Below are positions 1 to 7,689 of a stretch of 34,724 nucleotides of DNA, one piece after another. Source of the stretch: an uncultured Lachnospiraceae bacterium (GTDB taxonomy: Bacteria > Bacillota > Clostridia > Lachnospirales > Lachnospiraceae). A program made the translations under genes and the position numbers. Location of the stretch: contig URRQ01000025.1 in NCBI GenBank assembly GCA_900550235.1, positions 1-34,724 of the forward strand, read 5' to 3'. Each line of letters begins with the position of its first letter. Position 1 is the first letter of the stretch. The notes beneath the pieces are model-generated. The model was not told the origin of the DNA. It did no database searches and saw only the letters and a list, made by a program, of their open reading frames with translations.

Positions 1-36
1 TCCAATGGAGCTATTTTTTAGCTCCAATTTTTTCAT
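1..36 (-). CDS. Start of a B12-riboswitch-controlled gene (partial, runs off left edge)
   Basis: Only the first 12 codons are inside the window (MKKLELKNSSIG), reading leftwards from the ATG at 36. The gene lies directly downstream of the cobalamin riboswitch at 93-256 on the same strand, so it is probably B12-repressed, such as a cobalamin transporter, B12 synthesis or B12-independent isozyme gene; the product cannot be told. The only purine-rich ribosome site candidate (GAGG near 54-57) is about 16 bases upstream, which is longer than normal. The same bases form an 8-bp hairpin (TGGAGCTA/TAGCTCCA) followed by T residues on the plus strand, so a plus-strand terminator is an alternative reading. 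Confidence 0.4.
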   Translation of the reverse strand, partial: MKKLELKNSSIG

Positions 37-92
37 AGGCTACTTTACACTACCTCTTTCATCCTAAAAATATTGAGTTTTGATTGGATTCC

Positions 93-256
93 ATATGGCA
101 GGTCTCCTGGCTTCGCTTCATCTTCCGAGACGCCTTCTCAACAAATACTTGTCAATGGTTTTTGTCTCGTCATCCACGTTACAGTAGAGGTGACTGCTCC
201 GGTCTTTCACCGGATTCCCTATTATTGCTTCCGAATCTTCACGGTTGCAGCCATAT
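93..256 (-). promoter_or_regulatory. Cobalamin (B12) riboswitch
   Basis: Read on the minus strand, this region holds the hallmark B12-box GAAGCCAGGAGACCTGC (about 98-114) and the conserved core GGGAATCCGGTGAAAGACC with a following CAGTCACC...ACTGTAAC segment (about 170-219). The ends close with a P1 helix: ATATGGC (250-256) pairs with GCCATAT (93-99). The element is about 165 nt, in the usual size range. Cobalamin riboswitches shut off downstream expression when adenosylcobalamin or methylcobalamin binds. The regulated gene is to the left, starting at 36. No U-tailed terminator is visible between aptamer and start codon on this strand, so control of translation initiation is the simpler mechanism. 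Confidence 0.9.
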
Positions 257-329
257 ATTTTCCCCTTATTTAGTTACTTGTTTATTCTATAAGGTTTTCT
301 ATAAAAAAGCTAGTAATTTTTTCAGAATA

Positions 330-370
330 AAAAACAGAGTAGATGTACAGTTATCTACTCCGTTTTTTAT
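330..370 (-). terminator. Rho-independent terminator after the feo operon
   Basis: The arms GAGTAGAT (337-344) and ATCTACTC (353-360) form a hairpin with an 8-nt loop. It is flanked by A-runs on the left and T-runs on the right, so it can work in both directions. On the minus strand it ends the feoA-feoB-Cys-rich operon. Confidence 0.8.
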
Positions 371-397
371 TTTATCATGAAAAAATGAACACGCTAT

Positions 398-553
398 CTA
401 ATGTTTGGAATTGCATCCACCGTTACAATGTGGGCAATTCCCACCAGACGGGCAGCCGATGCATTTTACTCCCTTCTTTTTTTCCTTTATAATATAGACA
501 ATTGCAGCCCCTAAGGCTAACAAAATGATACCACCTACAATAATATCTGCCAT
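398..553 (-). CDS. FeoB-associated Cys-rich membrane protein
   Basis: A 51-residue protein starting MADIIVGG. One hydrophobic helix (about residues 4-22) is followed by a basic KEKKK stretch and a cytosolic tail with five cysteines (C31, C34, C40, C43, C47) spaced C-x2-C-x5-C-x2-C-x3-C. This is the layout of the short FeoB-associated Cys-rich proteins of Firmicutes, thought to play a FeoC-like accessory role in ferrous iron uptake. It lies 18 bases downstream of feoB and before the operon terminator, so it is the last gene of the feo operon. Whether the cysteines bind iron, zinc or a cluster is not known from sequence. Confidence 0.88.
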   Translation of the reverse strand: MADIIVGGIILLALGAAIVYIIKEKKKGVKCIGCPSGGNCPHCNGGCNSKH

Positions 554-571
554 TATTTCACCTTCTTTGTA

Positions 572-2566
572 TTAACTCAATTTATACTCTGCTTCAAATC
601 CTACATGTTTCTTTCGAATGAGAATTGCTACAATAAGCGCAAAAATTGCTACCACGATCAATCCTGGGATAAATCCAGCTCCCACAGCTCCAGTTGTCAC
701 AAATGTTCCAATCTGATATATGAAGAACGCCACTGTGTATCCCGTTGCAAACTGTAGTGCAATTCCTCCCCACAGCCATTTGCGATCCTGCATCTCTGAA
801 TTCATTGCTCCAATTGCTGCAAAGCATGGCGGAGTAAATAAATTGAATGTAAGATATGCAAGCGCTGCAACCTTCGTAAGTCCCATAATTGTTGCTACTT
901 CACTACCACTACCTACTAATGCAAAGTTATCAACATCAATCAAATTCGTAATGCCATACACAACTGCCAACGTTGCAACTACATTTTCTTTCGCTATAAA
1001 TCCCGTAATTGCTGCAGCCGCCAATTGCCATACACCAAATCCAACCGGGATCAAAAGTACCGCAAACGGAGATGCAATCGTAGCAAGAATCGATGTGCTT
1101 TCCATTCCTTCTTCTACAACCTGCAAATTCCAGTTAAATGTCTGCATAATCTGTACCGCCGCATTACATACAAGTATAATAGTCGCTGCTTTTTTGATAT
1201 ATGCTTTTCCTCTGGATAACATGGATAATGTTGCTCTTTTCAAGCTTGGTATTTTATATTCCGGAAGCTCAATAATAAAGAAAGATTTTCTATATTTCTG
1301 CCCTGTAATCGCTTTCACAAGTAATGCCCCTAAAAACACTAGCACAATTCCAAATAAATACATGGTCGGGCCAACCCACGGTGCATCTGCAAAAAATACT
1401 CCCGCAAACAATGCAATAACCGGAAGCTTTGCTCCACACGGCATAAATGGTGTCAACATCGCAGTTGCACGCCGCTCTCTTTCATTACGGATCGTGCGGC
1501 AAGCCATAATTCCAGGAATCGCACATCCTGTTCCAATCACCATCGGAATTACTGATTTTCCTGACAGTCCGACACGTTTAAAAATCGGATCCAGCACTAC
1601 GGTTGCTCTTGCCATGTAACCACAATCTTCCAACAAAGCAATCAGGAAATACATAACCATTACGAGCGGAAGAAATCCAACAACAGCTCCTACTCCACCT
1701 ATAATACCATCTACCAGCAGTGCGTGCAAGAACGGAGAAACACCCTCTGTATGCGCTCCGACCCATCCTTGAAACGTTTCAATCCATCCGACAAGCCAGT
1801 CCGCAATCCACGTTCCGACCGTTGATTGTGATATATAGAATACAAGAAACATCACTGCTGCAAAGATCGGAATTCCAATTACTTTATGCGTTATAATCTC
1901 ATCTATTTTGTCTTGAAAATTCTTATCCTTTGTGAATACAGTTCTTTTTTCAACCGCATTTACGATCTGATTGACAAAATTAAATCGTTTTCTATCCGCT
2001 TTTTCTACCGCAGCTTTATCCTGAAGATCTACTTCGCCTTGATGATATGGAGCCAACTGCCCACTTCCTTTTGCATCAGCTGCAACACGAACAACTTCTT
2101 TTAACCCTTGATCCGACGAAGAAAGGGATACTGTTTGGATTACCGGACATCCTAGCTTCTTAGATAATAAATCACAATTAATTTTTGTCCCTTTTTTCTC
2201 AGTTAAGTCACTTTTATTGAGAGCTACAACAACCGGTATTCCCAATTCCAAAAGCTGAGTTGTAAAAAACAAGCTTCGACTCAAATTTGTAGCATCAACA
2301 ATATTTATAATTACATCCGGGTTTTCGTGTTTGACATAACCGCTTGTAATACTCTCTTCCGAAGTAAACGGCGACATCGAATACGCTCCTGGAAGGTCCA
2401 CTGCTACCAACTCTTCTTCACTTCCATGAAAACTCTTTTTAATCGGACTTTCCTTTTTTTCTACTGTAACACCTGCCCAGTTTCCTACACGTTCATTTCT
2501 TCCCGTAAGAGCATTGTACATCGTTGTTTTTCCACTGTTCGGATTTCCCGCAAAGGCGATTCTCAT
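572..2566 (-). CDS. feoB: Ferrous iron transport protein B
   Basis: A 664-residue GTP-dependent ferrous iron permease of the cytoplasmic membrane. The N-terminal G domain shows G1 GNPNSGKTT (7-15), the G3 motif DLPGAYS and the G4 motif NKSD; a linker domain and a membrane part with the two Gate repeats follow (CGYMARATVVLDPIF and later FIAKENVVATL). The ATG at 2566 was chosen because AGGAGG sits 8 bases upstream and the G1 motif then starts at the usual distance; an in-frame ATG at 2605 would add 13 residues, overlap feoA and lacks such a site. It is the second gene of feoA-feoB-Cys-rich, controlled from the promoter/operator at 2861-2894. Confidence 0.97.
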   Translation of the reverse strand: MRIAFAGNPNSGKTTMYNALTGRNERVGNWAGVTVEKKESPIKKSFHGSEEELVAVDLPGAYSMSPFTSEESITSGYVKHENPDVIINIVDATNLSRSLFFTTQLLELGIPVVVALNKSDLTEKKGTKINCDLLSKKLGCPVIQTVSLSSSDQGLKEVVRVAADAKGSGQLAPYHQGEVDLQDKAAVEKADRKRFNFVNQIVNAVEKRTVFTKDKNFQDKIDEIITHKVIGIPIFAAVMFLVFYISQSTVGTWIADWLVGWIETFQGWVGAHTEGVSPFLHALLVDGIIGGVGAVVGFLPLVMVMYFLIALLEDCGYMARATVVLDPIFKRVGLSGKSVIPMVIGTGCAIPGIMACRTIRNERERRATAMLTPFMPCGAKLPVIALFAGVFFADAPWVGPTMYLFGIVLVFLGALLVKAITGQKYRKSFFIIELPEYKIPSLKRATLSMLSRGKAYIKKAATIILVCNAAVQIMQTFNWNLQVVEEGMESTSILATIASPFAVLLIPVGFGVWQLAAAAITGFIAKENVVATLAVVYGITNLIDVDNFALVGSGSEVATIMGLTKVAALAYLTFNLFTPPCFAAIGAMNSEMQDRKWLWGGIALQFATGYTVAFFIYQIGTFVTTGAVGAGFIPGLIVVAIFALIVAILIRKKHVGFEAEYKLS

Positions 2567-2597
2567 TCTCTGTTCCTCCTGTTCATTCCTTATCGCT

Positions 2598-2810
2598 TTA
2601 TACAAGAATTGCAGAAGCTAATTCATGATCAATGTTATACCTTCCATCTTTGATTGAAACGACACATCCATTTTTCTTACGAGAAACTACAGTGATTTTC
2701 TCTCCGCTATAGCAACCAAGCGAAAAAAGAAATGCATTCAATTCTTCATCCTCTGTTTTAATGTCTTTAATGATATATTCTTCTCCTGCATTTACTTTTG
2801 TCAAATCCAT
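2598..2810 (-). CDS. feoA: Ferrous iron transport protein A (SH3-like)
   Basis: A 70-residue FeoA-domain protein: MDLTKVNAGEEY..., with the conserved SLGCYSGEKITVV segment and a C-terminal HELASAILV strand typical of the SH3-like fold. FeoA proteins are cytosolic partners needed for full FeoB uptake activity. It is the first gene of the operon; its stop lies about 30 bases before the chosen feoB start. A GGGAAGAGAG ribosome site precedes the ATG. Length is normal for the family. Confidence 0.95.
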   Translation of the reverse strand: MDLTKVNAGEEYIIKDIKTEDEELNAFLFSLGCYSGEKITVVSRKKNGCVVSIKDGRYNIDHELASAILV

Positions 2811-2860
2811 CGTTCTCTCTTCCCTTCTTGCATCTTTTTGATAATCTTTTTCATTTACAC

Positions 2861-2894
2861 GAGTTAGTATATACTAACTCTCGTGAATTGTCAA
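2861..2894 (-). promoter_or_regulatory. feo promoter with palindromic operator over the -10
   Basis: On the minus strand, TTGACA (2889-2894), a 17-base spacer and TATACT (2866-2871) make a near-perfect SigA promoter. A perfect 20-bp palindrome, GAGTTAGTATATACTAACTC (2861-2880), covers the -10 and the likely start site, and short CACGA/TCGTG arms flank it. This is the placement of a repressor site. The TTAG...CTAA form resembles DtxR/IdeR/MntR-family operators more than a classic Fur box; the regulator itself is not in the window. Confidence 0.85.
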
Positions 2895-3000
2895 TACTAT
2901 TTTTTGGTAATTATTCTCAATAGAATCATACAAAAAATTATGGTACAATACTATATAGTTTCTGCAATATAATTATTTCATTTGCCAACAAGGAGAAATT

Positions 3001-3912
3001 ATGTTTCATATTCAATTAGACCACGTAACTTTTAGCCTAAAAGAAAACCATGATTTTTCATGGCTTTCATCACTCGGCACAGTATTTGCCGTATTTGATC
3101 AAAATGATTCCGGTAATATAAGCTTTGGAGTAAAAAATGATGATGGATCTTTCTTCATCAAAGTTGCCGGACTTGCTGCTATAAACTCATTACGTACCAA
3201 AGAAGAAAACGTTCTTTCTTTGAAAGAGGCAATGAATGTCTATGAAAACATTCAACACCCTCATTTGATCCAATTGGTAAAACACTATGCTATCGATGAT
3301 TTATATGTTGCTATTTTTAAATGGGTAGATGGAGATTGCCTATTTGATCATTGGAACTTTACAAAGTATGAGAAGAATCCCCAACTTCTTCCACCGTCCA
3401 AACGTTTTCGACAGCTGCCACTTTCTCAACGAGTTAAGTTGTCCAATATACTATTTTCCTTTTTAGAGACTGTTTCCGATTCTGGATATGTCGCTGTAGA
3501 TTTTTACGACGGAAGTATCATCTATGATTTTCAAAATGATCTTATGACAATCTGTGATATTGATTTATTTCGTAAAAAACCTGCCTGGAACGACATAGGA
3601 AAAGATTACTGGGGAACTAAGAGATTAAAGGCCCCGGAAGAATATCAATATGGAGCTTCCATTGATGAAATTACCAATATCTACACTCTCGGCGCGCTGC
3701 TTTTTGACAGTTTTTTTGGAAACTATACGGAATTAGAATTACAGAAAAGATATCAGAAATGTGCGTTTGCTCCTTGCTCTCCCGAAAATTGGGAACTGAA
3801 TTCCGAATGCTATAGAGTTGCAAGAAAAGCAGTCAACAAAGATCGGAACGAACGATATTCTTCTATCCTTGAATTTTATAAAGAGTGGCAAAGAGCTATC
3901 AATACTCTATAA
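3001..3912 (+). CDS. Serine/threonine protein kinase-like protein
   Basis: A 303-residue cytosolic protein with a recognisable but divergent protein-kinase fold. Visible landmarks are a glycine-containing N-lobe strand (about 25-45), the ATP-lysine in FFIKVAG (K54), a helix-C glutamate (about E76), a catalytic-loop equivalent YVAVDFYDGS (D167), a metal-binding CDID motif in place of DFG (D186) and APEE (211-214). The loop Asn that normally follows the catalytic Asp by five is Ser172, and the HRD His/Arg are absent. No membrane helix or PASTA domain is seen, so it is not PrkC/Stk1. AAGGAG precedes the ATG. It is monocistronic and convergent with rpoC. The substrate and whether it is catalytically active are unknown. 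Confidence 0.72.
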   Translation: MFHIQLDHVTFSLKENHDFSWLSSLGTVFAVFDQNDSGNISFGVKNDDGSFFIKVAGLAAINSLRTKEENVLSLKEAMNVYENIQHPHLIQLVKHYAIDDLYVAIFKWVDGDCLFDHWNFTKYEKNPQLLPPSKRFRQLPLSQRVKLSNILFSFLETVSDSGYVAVDFYDGSIIYDFQNDLMTICDIDLFRKKPAWNDIGKDYWGTKRLKAPEEYQYGASIDEITNIYTLGALLFDSFFGNYTELELQKRYQKCAFAPCSPENWELNSECYRVARKAVNKDRNERYSSILEFYKEWQRAINTL

Positions 3913-3923
3913 TATATTGATAC

Positions 3924-3963
3924 AAAAAATGGAGCAGGAAATCATTTCCTACTCCATTTTTAT
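3924..3963. terminator. Bidirectional terminator between kinase-like gene and rpoC
   Basis: ATGGAGcAGGAAAT (about 3929-3942) pairs with ATTTCCTaCTCCAT (about 3944-3957), with A-rich and T-rich flanks. It serves the convergent kinase-like gene (+) and rpoC (-). Confidence 0.85.
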
Positions 3964-3976
3964 AAATATACAATTC

Positions 3977-6900
3977 TTATTCTTCGATGTCTTCCGCAAT
4001 CTCTTCTGCCGCTTCCGCTGCCATATCTTCTATAGTATCTTCCACACCATCCATGATTGCCAAATCGCTTACGTCTTGTAATTCTTCTACGTCTTCGATA
4101 TCTGTCGTATCTTCTTCCTCATGCATACCTGTATCAAGATTTACATCTCTGTATTTTCTCATACCTGTACCAACCGGAATCAGTTTACCGATGATTACGT
4201 TTTCTTTCAGACCGATCAATGGGTCAACCTTTCCTTTGATTGCAGCTTCTGTCAGAACTTTTGTTGTTTCCTGGAAAGAAGCAGCTGACAAGAAGGAGTT
4301 TGTAGCAAGAGAAGCTTTTGTAATACCAAGCATGATCTGCTCGCCTGTTGCAGGCTCTTTTCCTTCTTCCACTAATTTCTTATTCACATCTTCAAATTCA
4401 AGAACGTCTACCATTGTTCCCGGTAAGAATTCGGAATCACCGTTTTCTTCGATACGGATTTTCTTCAACATCTGACGTACGATAACCTCAATATGTTTAT
4501 CGTTGATTTCTACACCCTGGAGACGGTATACTCGCTGAACTTCCTGAATCATGTAATCCTGTGCCGCACGAAGTCCTTTGATTTTCAGGATATCATGTGG
4601 GTTTACACTACCTTCTGTAAGTTCATCACCTGCTCCTAATACAGCTCCGTCCTGAATCTTGATTCTGGAACCGTATGGGATTAAGTAAGCTTTTGACTCA
4701 CCTGTTTCATTATTTGTAACGATAATTTCACGTTTTTTCTTTGTATCGTTGATTGTAGCAACACCGCCGAATTCTGTAATGATTGCAAGTCCTTTCGGTT
4801 TTCTTGCTTCAAAAAGCTCTTCGACACGAGGAAGACCCTGTGTGATATCTCCACCGGCTACACCACCTGTATGGAATGTACGCATTGTAAGCTGTGTACC
4901 AGGTTCACCGATAGACTGAGCCGCAATGATTCCGACTGCCTCACCAACCTGAACAGGTTCACCTGTTGCCATGTTAGCTCCATAACATTTTGCACATACA
5001 CCGATATGTGATTTACATGTTAATACTGTACGGATCTTCACTTCAGTAATTGGTCCGCCATCTTTGCTTACACCATATTTCATAACTTGCTCTGCACGTT
5101 TTGGTGTAACCATGTGGTTTGCTTTTACAATCACATTACCATCTTTATCACAGATTGTCTCACATATGTAACGTCCTGTAATACGTTCCTGTAAGCTTTC
5201 GATTTCTTCATTACCATCCATGAATGCTTTTACATACATTCCTGGGATTTCTTCACCTTCACCTACACAGTCTACTTCACGAATACTTAATTCCTGTGAT
5301 ACGTCTACAAGACGTCTTGTTAAGTATCCTGAATCGGCTGTACGAAGCGCAGTATCGGACAATCCTTTACGTGCTCCATGGGCAGACATGAAGTATTCGA
5401 GTACGTCAAGACCTTCACGGAAGTTTGACTTAATTGGGAGCTCGATTGTACGTCCTGTTGTATCAGCCATCAAACCACGCATACCTGCAAGCTGTTTGAT
5501 CTGTTTATCAGAACCACGGGCACCGGAGTCAGCCATCATGAAGATGTTGTTGTATTTATCCAATCCGCTCAACAGAGCTTTTGTAAGAGCATCATCAGTA
5601 TTTTTCCATGTTTCTACTACTTCTTTGTAACGTTCTTCTTCTGTAATAAGACCACGTTTGAAGTTCTTTGTAATTCTATCCACAGTATCCTGTGCCTGCT
5701 GGATCATTTCCGGTTTCTGTGGTGGCACAGTCATCTCAGAAATAGATACCGTCATGGCAGCTCTTGTAGAATACTTGTAACCAGTTGCTTTGATCTTATC
5801 AAGAACTTCTGCTGTTACTGTAGCGCCATGTGTATTGATAACTTTTTCAAGAATCTGTTTATTCTGTTTTTTACCTACTAAGAAGTCAACTTCAAGGAGA
5901 AGTTCATTTCCCGGAATGCTTCTATCAACAAATCCTAAATCTTGAGGAATGATTTCGTTGAATAAGAAACGTCCCAATGTAGATTCTACATTTCCTGTTA
6001 ATGTTCTTCCATCCGGAAGAGTCTTTGTTACACGTACTGTAATACGTGAATGTAATGTCAATGCATCGTTCTCATATGCAAGAATTGCTTCATTTAAGTT
6101 CTTGAAGAACTTGCCTTCTCCCTTTGCACCCGGTCTTTCCTGTGTCAAATAGTAAATACCAAGTACCATATCCTGTGAAGGTACGGCTACCGGACCACCA
6201 TCTGATGGTTTCAAAAGGTTGTTCGGTGACAAGAGTAAGAAGCGGCATTCTGCCTGAGCTTCTACAGACAATGGAAGATGAACAGCCATCTGGTCTCCAT
6301 CGAAGTCGGCGTTGAACGCTGTACATACGAGTGGATGAAGTTTGATTGCTTTACCTTCTACAAGGATTGGCTCAAACGCCTGAATACCAAGTCTATGAAG
6401 AGTAGGAGCACGGTTCAACATAACCGGATGCTCTTTGATTACTTCTTCCAGCACATCCCAAACTTCCGGCTGAAGTCTTTCTACCATTTTCTTTGCATTT
6501 TTAATATTGTGTGCTGTACCATTTGCAACGAGTTCTTTCATAACGAATGGTTTAAACAGCTCAATTGCCATCTCTTTTGGAAGACCACACTGGTAAATCT
6601 TAAGTTCCGGTCCTACAACGATAACGGAACGTCCTGAGTAGTCAACACGTTTACCAAGTAAGTTCTGACGGAAACGTCCTGACTTACCTTTTAACATATC
6701 TGATAAAGATTTTAATGCTCTGTTACCAGGTCCTGTAACCGGACGGCCACGACGACCATTGTCGATCAAAGCATCTACAGCTTCCTGAAGCATTCTCTTT
6801 TCATTACGTACGATAATGTCCGGAGCTCCTAATTCAAGAAGTCTTTTCAGACGGTTATTTCTATTGATAATTCTTCTGTAAAGATCATTCAAATCAGATG

Positions 6901-7675
6901 TGGCAAAACGTCCACCATCTAACTGTACCATCGGACGGAGATCCGGTGGAAGTACCGGAATCGCATTTAAAATCATCCATTCCGGTTTGTTTCCTGAACC
7001 ACGGAATGCTTCTACAACTTCCAAACGTTTTACGATTCTCGCACGTTTCTGTCCTGTTGCTCCTTTTAAACCATTCTGTAATTCTTCGTATTCTTTATCA
7101 AGATCAATTGCCTGCAGAAGCTCCTGAATCGCTTCAGCTCCCATTCCTACGCGGAATGCGCTTCCGTAAGTTTCTCTTGCTTCTTGATATTCCTGTTCTG
7201 ACAATACTTGTTTGTACTGCAGATTTGTTTCACCTTTATCAAGCACAATGTAGGATGCAAAGTATAAAACTTTCTCCAATGTTCTTGGTGAAATATCAAG
7301 GATCAAGCCCATACGGCTTGGAATTCCTTTGAAGTACCAAATATGTGATACCGGAGCCGCAAGGTAAATATGACCCATGCGCTCACGACGTACACTTGCT
7401 TTTGTTACTTCTACACCACAACGGTCGCAGACAACCCCTTTATAACGGATTTTCTTATATTTTCCACAATGACATTCCCAGTCCTTGCTAGGTCCGAAAA
7501 TTCTTTCACAGAAAAGACCGTCTCTCTCTGGTTTTAAAGTTCTATAGTTAATAGTCTCAGGTTTTGTAACTTCACCTCTTGACCATTCCAAAATCTTTTC
7601 AGGTGATGCCAAACCAATTTTGATCGCGTCAAAAGTCATTGGCTGGTATGTTGCTTCGTTATTTGTTGCTGACAT
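3977..7675 (-). CDS. rpoC: RNA polymerase beta' subunit
   Basis: A 1232-residue catalytic subunit of RNA polymerase. The active-site motif NADFDGDQMAVH (455-466) carries the three Mg-binding aspartates. The N-terminal zinc site is C68/C70/C83/C86 (ECHCGKY...VVCDRCG), and the second zinc site is in TCKSHIGVCAKC near the middle of the C-terminal half. The C-terminus is a strongly acidic tail (DTTDIEDVEEL...AEEIAEDIEE). It starts 14 bases after the rpoB stop with GAAGGGAG as ribosome site, so it is translated from the rpoBC transcript. No rpsL/rpsG or ribosomal gene follows; the operon ends at the terminator at 3924-3963. Confidence 0.99.
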   Translation of the reverse strand: MSATNNEATYQPMTFDAIKIGLASPEKILEWSRGEVTKPETINYRTLKPERDGLFCERIFGPSKDWECHCGKYKKIRYKGVVCDRCGVEVTKASVRRERMGHIYLAAPVSHIWYFKGIPSRMGLILDISPRTLEKVLYFASYIVLDKGETNLQYKQVLSEQEYQEARETYGSAFRVGMGAEAIQELLQAIDLDKEYEELQNGLKGATGQKRARIVKRLEVVEAFRGSGNKPEWMILNAIPVLPPDLRPMVQLDGGRFATSDLNDLYRRIINRNNRLKRLLELGAPDIIVRNEKRMLQEAVDALIDNGRRGRPVTGPGNRALKSLSDMLKGKSGRFRQNLLGKRVDYSGRSVIVVGPELKIYQCGLPKEMAIELFKPFVMKELVANGTAHNIKNAKKMVERLQPEVWDVLEEVIKEHPVMLNRAPTLHRLGIQAFEPILVEGKAIKLHPLVCTAFNADFDGDQMAVHLPLSVEAQAECRFLLLSPNNLLKPSDGGPVAVPSQDMVLGIYYLTQERPGAKGEGKFFKNLNEAILAYENDALTLHSRITVRVTKTLPDGRTLTGNVESTLGRFLFNEIIPQDLGFVDRSIPGNELLLEVDFLVGKKQNKQILEKVINTHGATVTAEVLDKIKATGYKYSTRAAMTVSISEMTVPPQKPEMIQQAQDTVDRITKNFKRGLITEEERYKEVVETWKNTDDALTKALLSGLDKYNNIFMMADSGARGSDKQIKQLAGMRGLMADTTGRTIELPIKSNFREGLDVLEYFMSAHGARKGLSDTALRTADSGYLTRRLVDVSQELSIREVDCVGEGEEIPGMYVKAFMDGNEEIESLQERITGRYICETICDKDGNVIVKANHMVTPKRAEQVMKYGVSKDGGPITEVKIRTVLTCKSHIGVCAKCYGANMATGEPVQVGEAVGIIAAQSIGEPGTQLTMRTFHTGGVAGGDITQGLPRVEELFEARKPKGLAIITEFGGVATINDTKKKREIIVTNNETGESKAYLIPYGSRIKIQDGAVLGAGDELTEGSVNPHDILKIKGLRAAQDYMIQEVQRVYRLQGVEINDKHIEVIVRQMLKKIRIEENGDSEFLPGTMVDVLEFEDVNKKLVEEGKEPATGEQIMLGITKASLATNSFLSAASFQETTKVLTEAAIKGKVDPLIGLKENVIIGKLIPVGTGMRKYRDVNLDTGMHEEEDTTDIEDVEELQDVSDLAIMDGVEDTIEDMAAEAAEEIAEDIEE

Positions 7676-7689
7676 GTAGGCACTCCCTT

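Noticed and set aside
720..1619. A 299-codon open frame on the plus strand opposite feoB
   Set aside because: It is the antisense of clear FeoB coding sequence, has low-complexity Ser/Thr/Ala-rich composition, no ribosome site and no family resemblance.
2920..2990. Promoter for the kinase-like gene
   Set aside because: Several TATA-like hexamers exist but none has a convincing -35 at proper spacing, so no site is listed.
3987..4475. A 162-codon Ser-rich plus-strand frame opposite the rpoC 3' end
   Set aside because: The Ser runs are the mirror of the acidic RpoC tail; it is a coding shadow.
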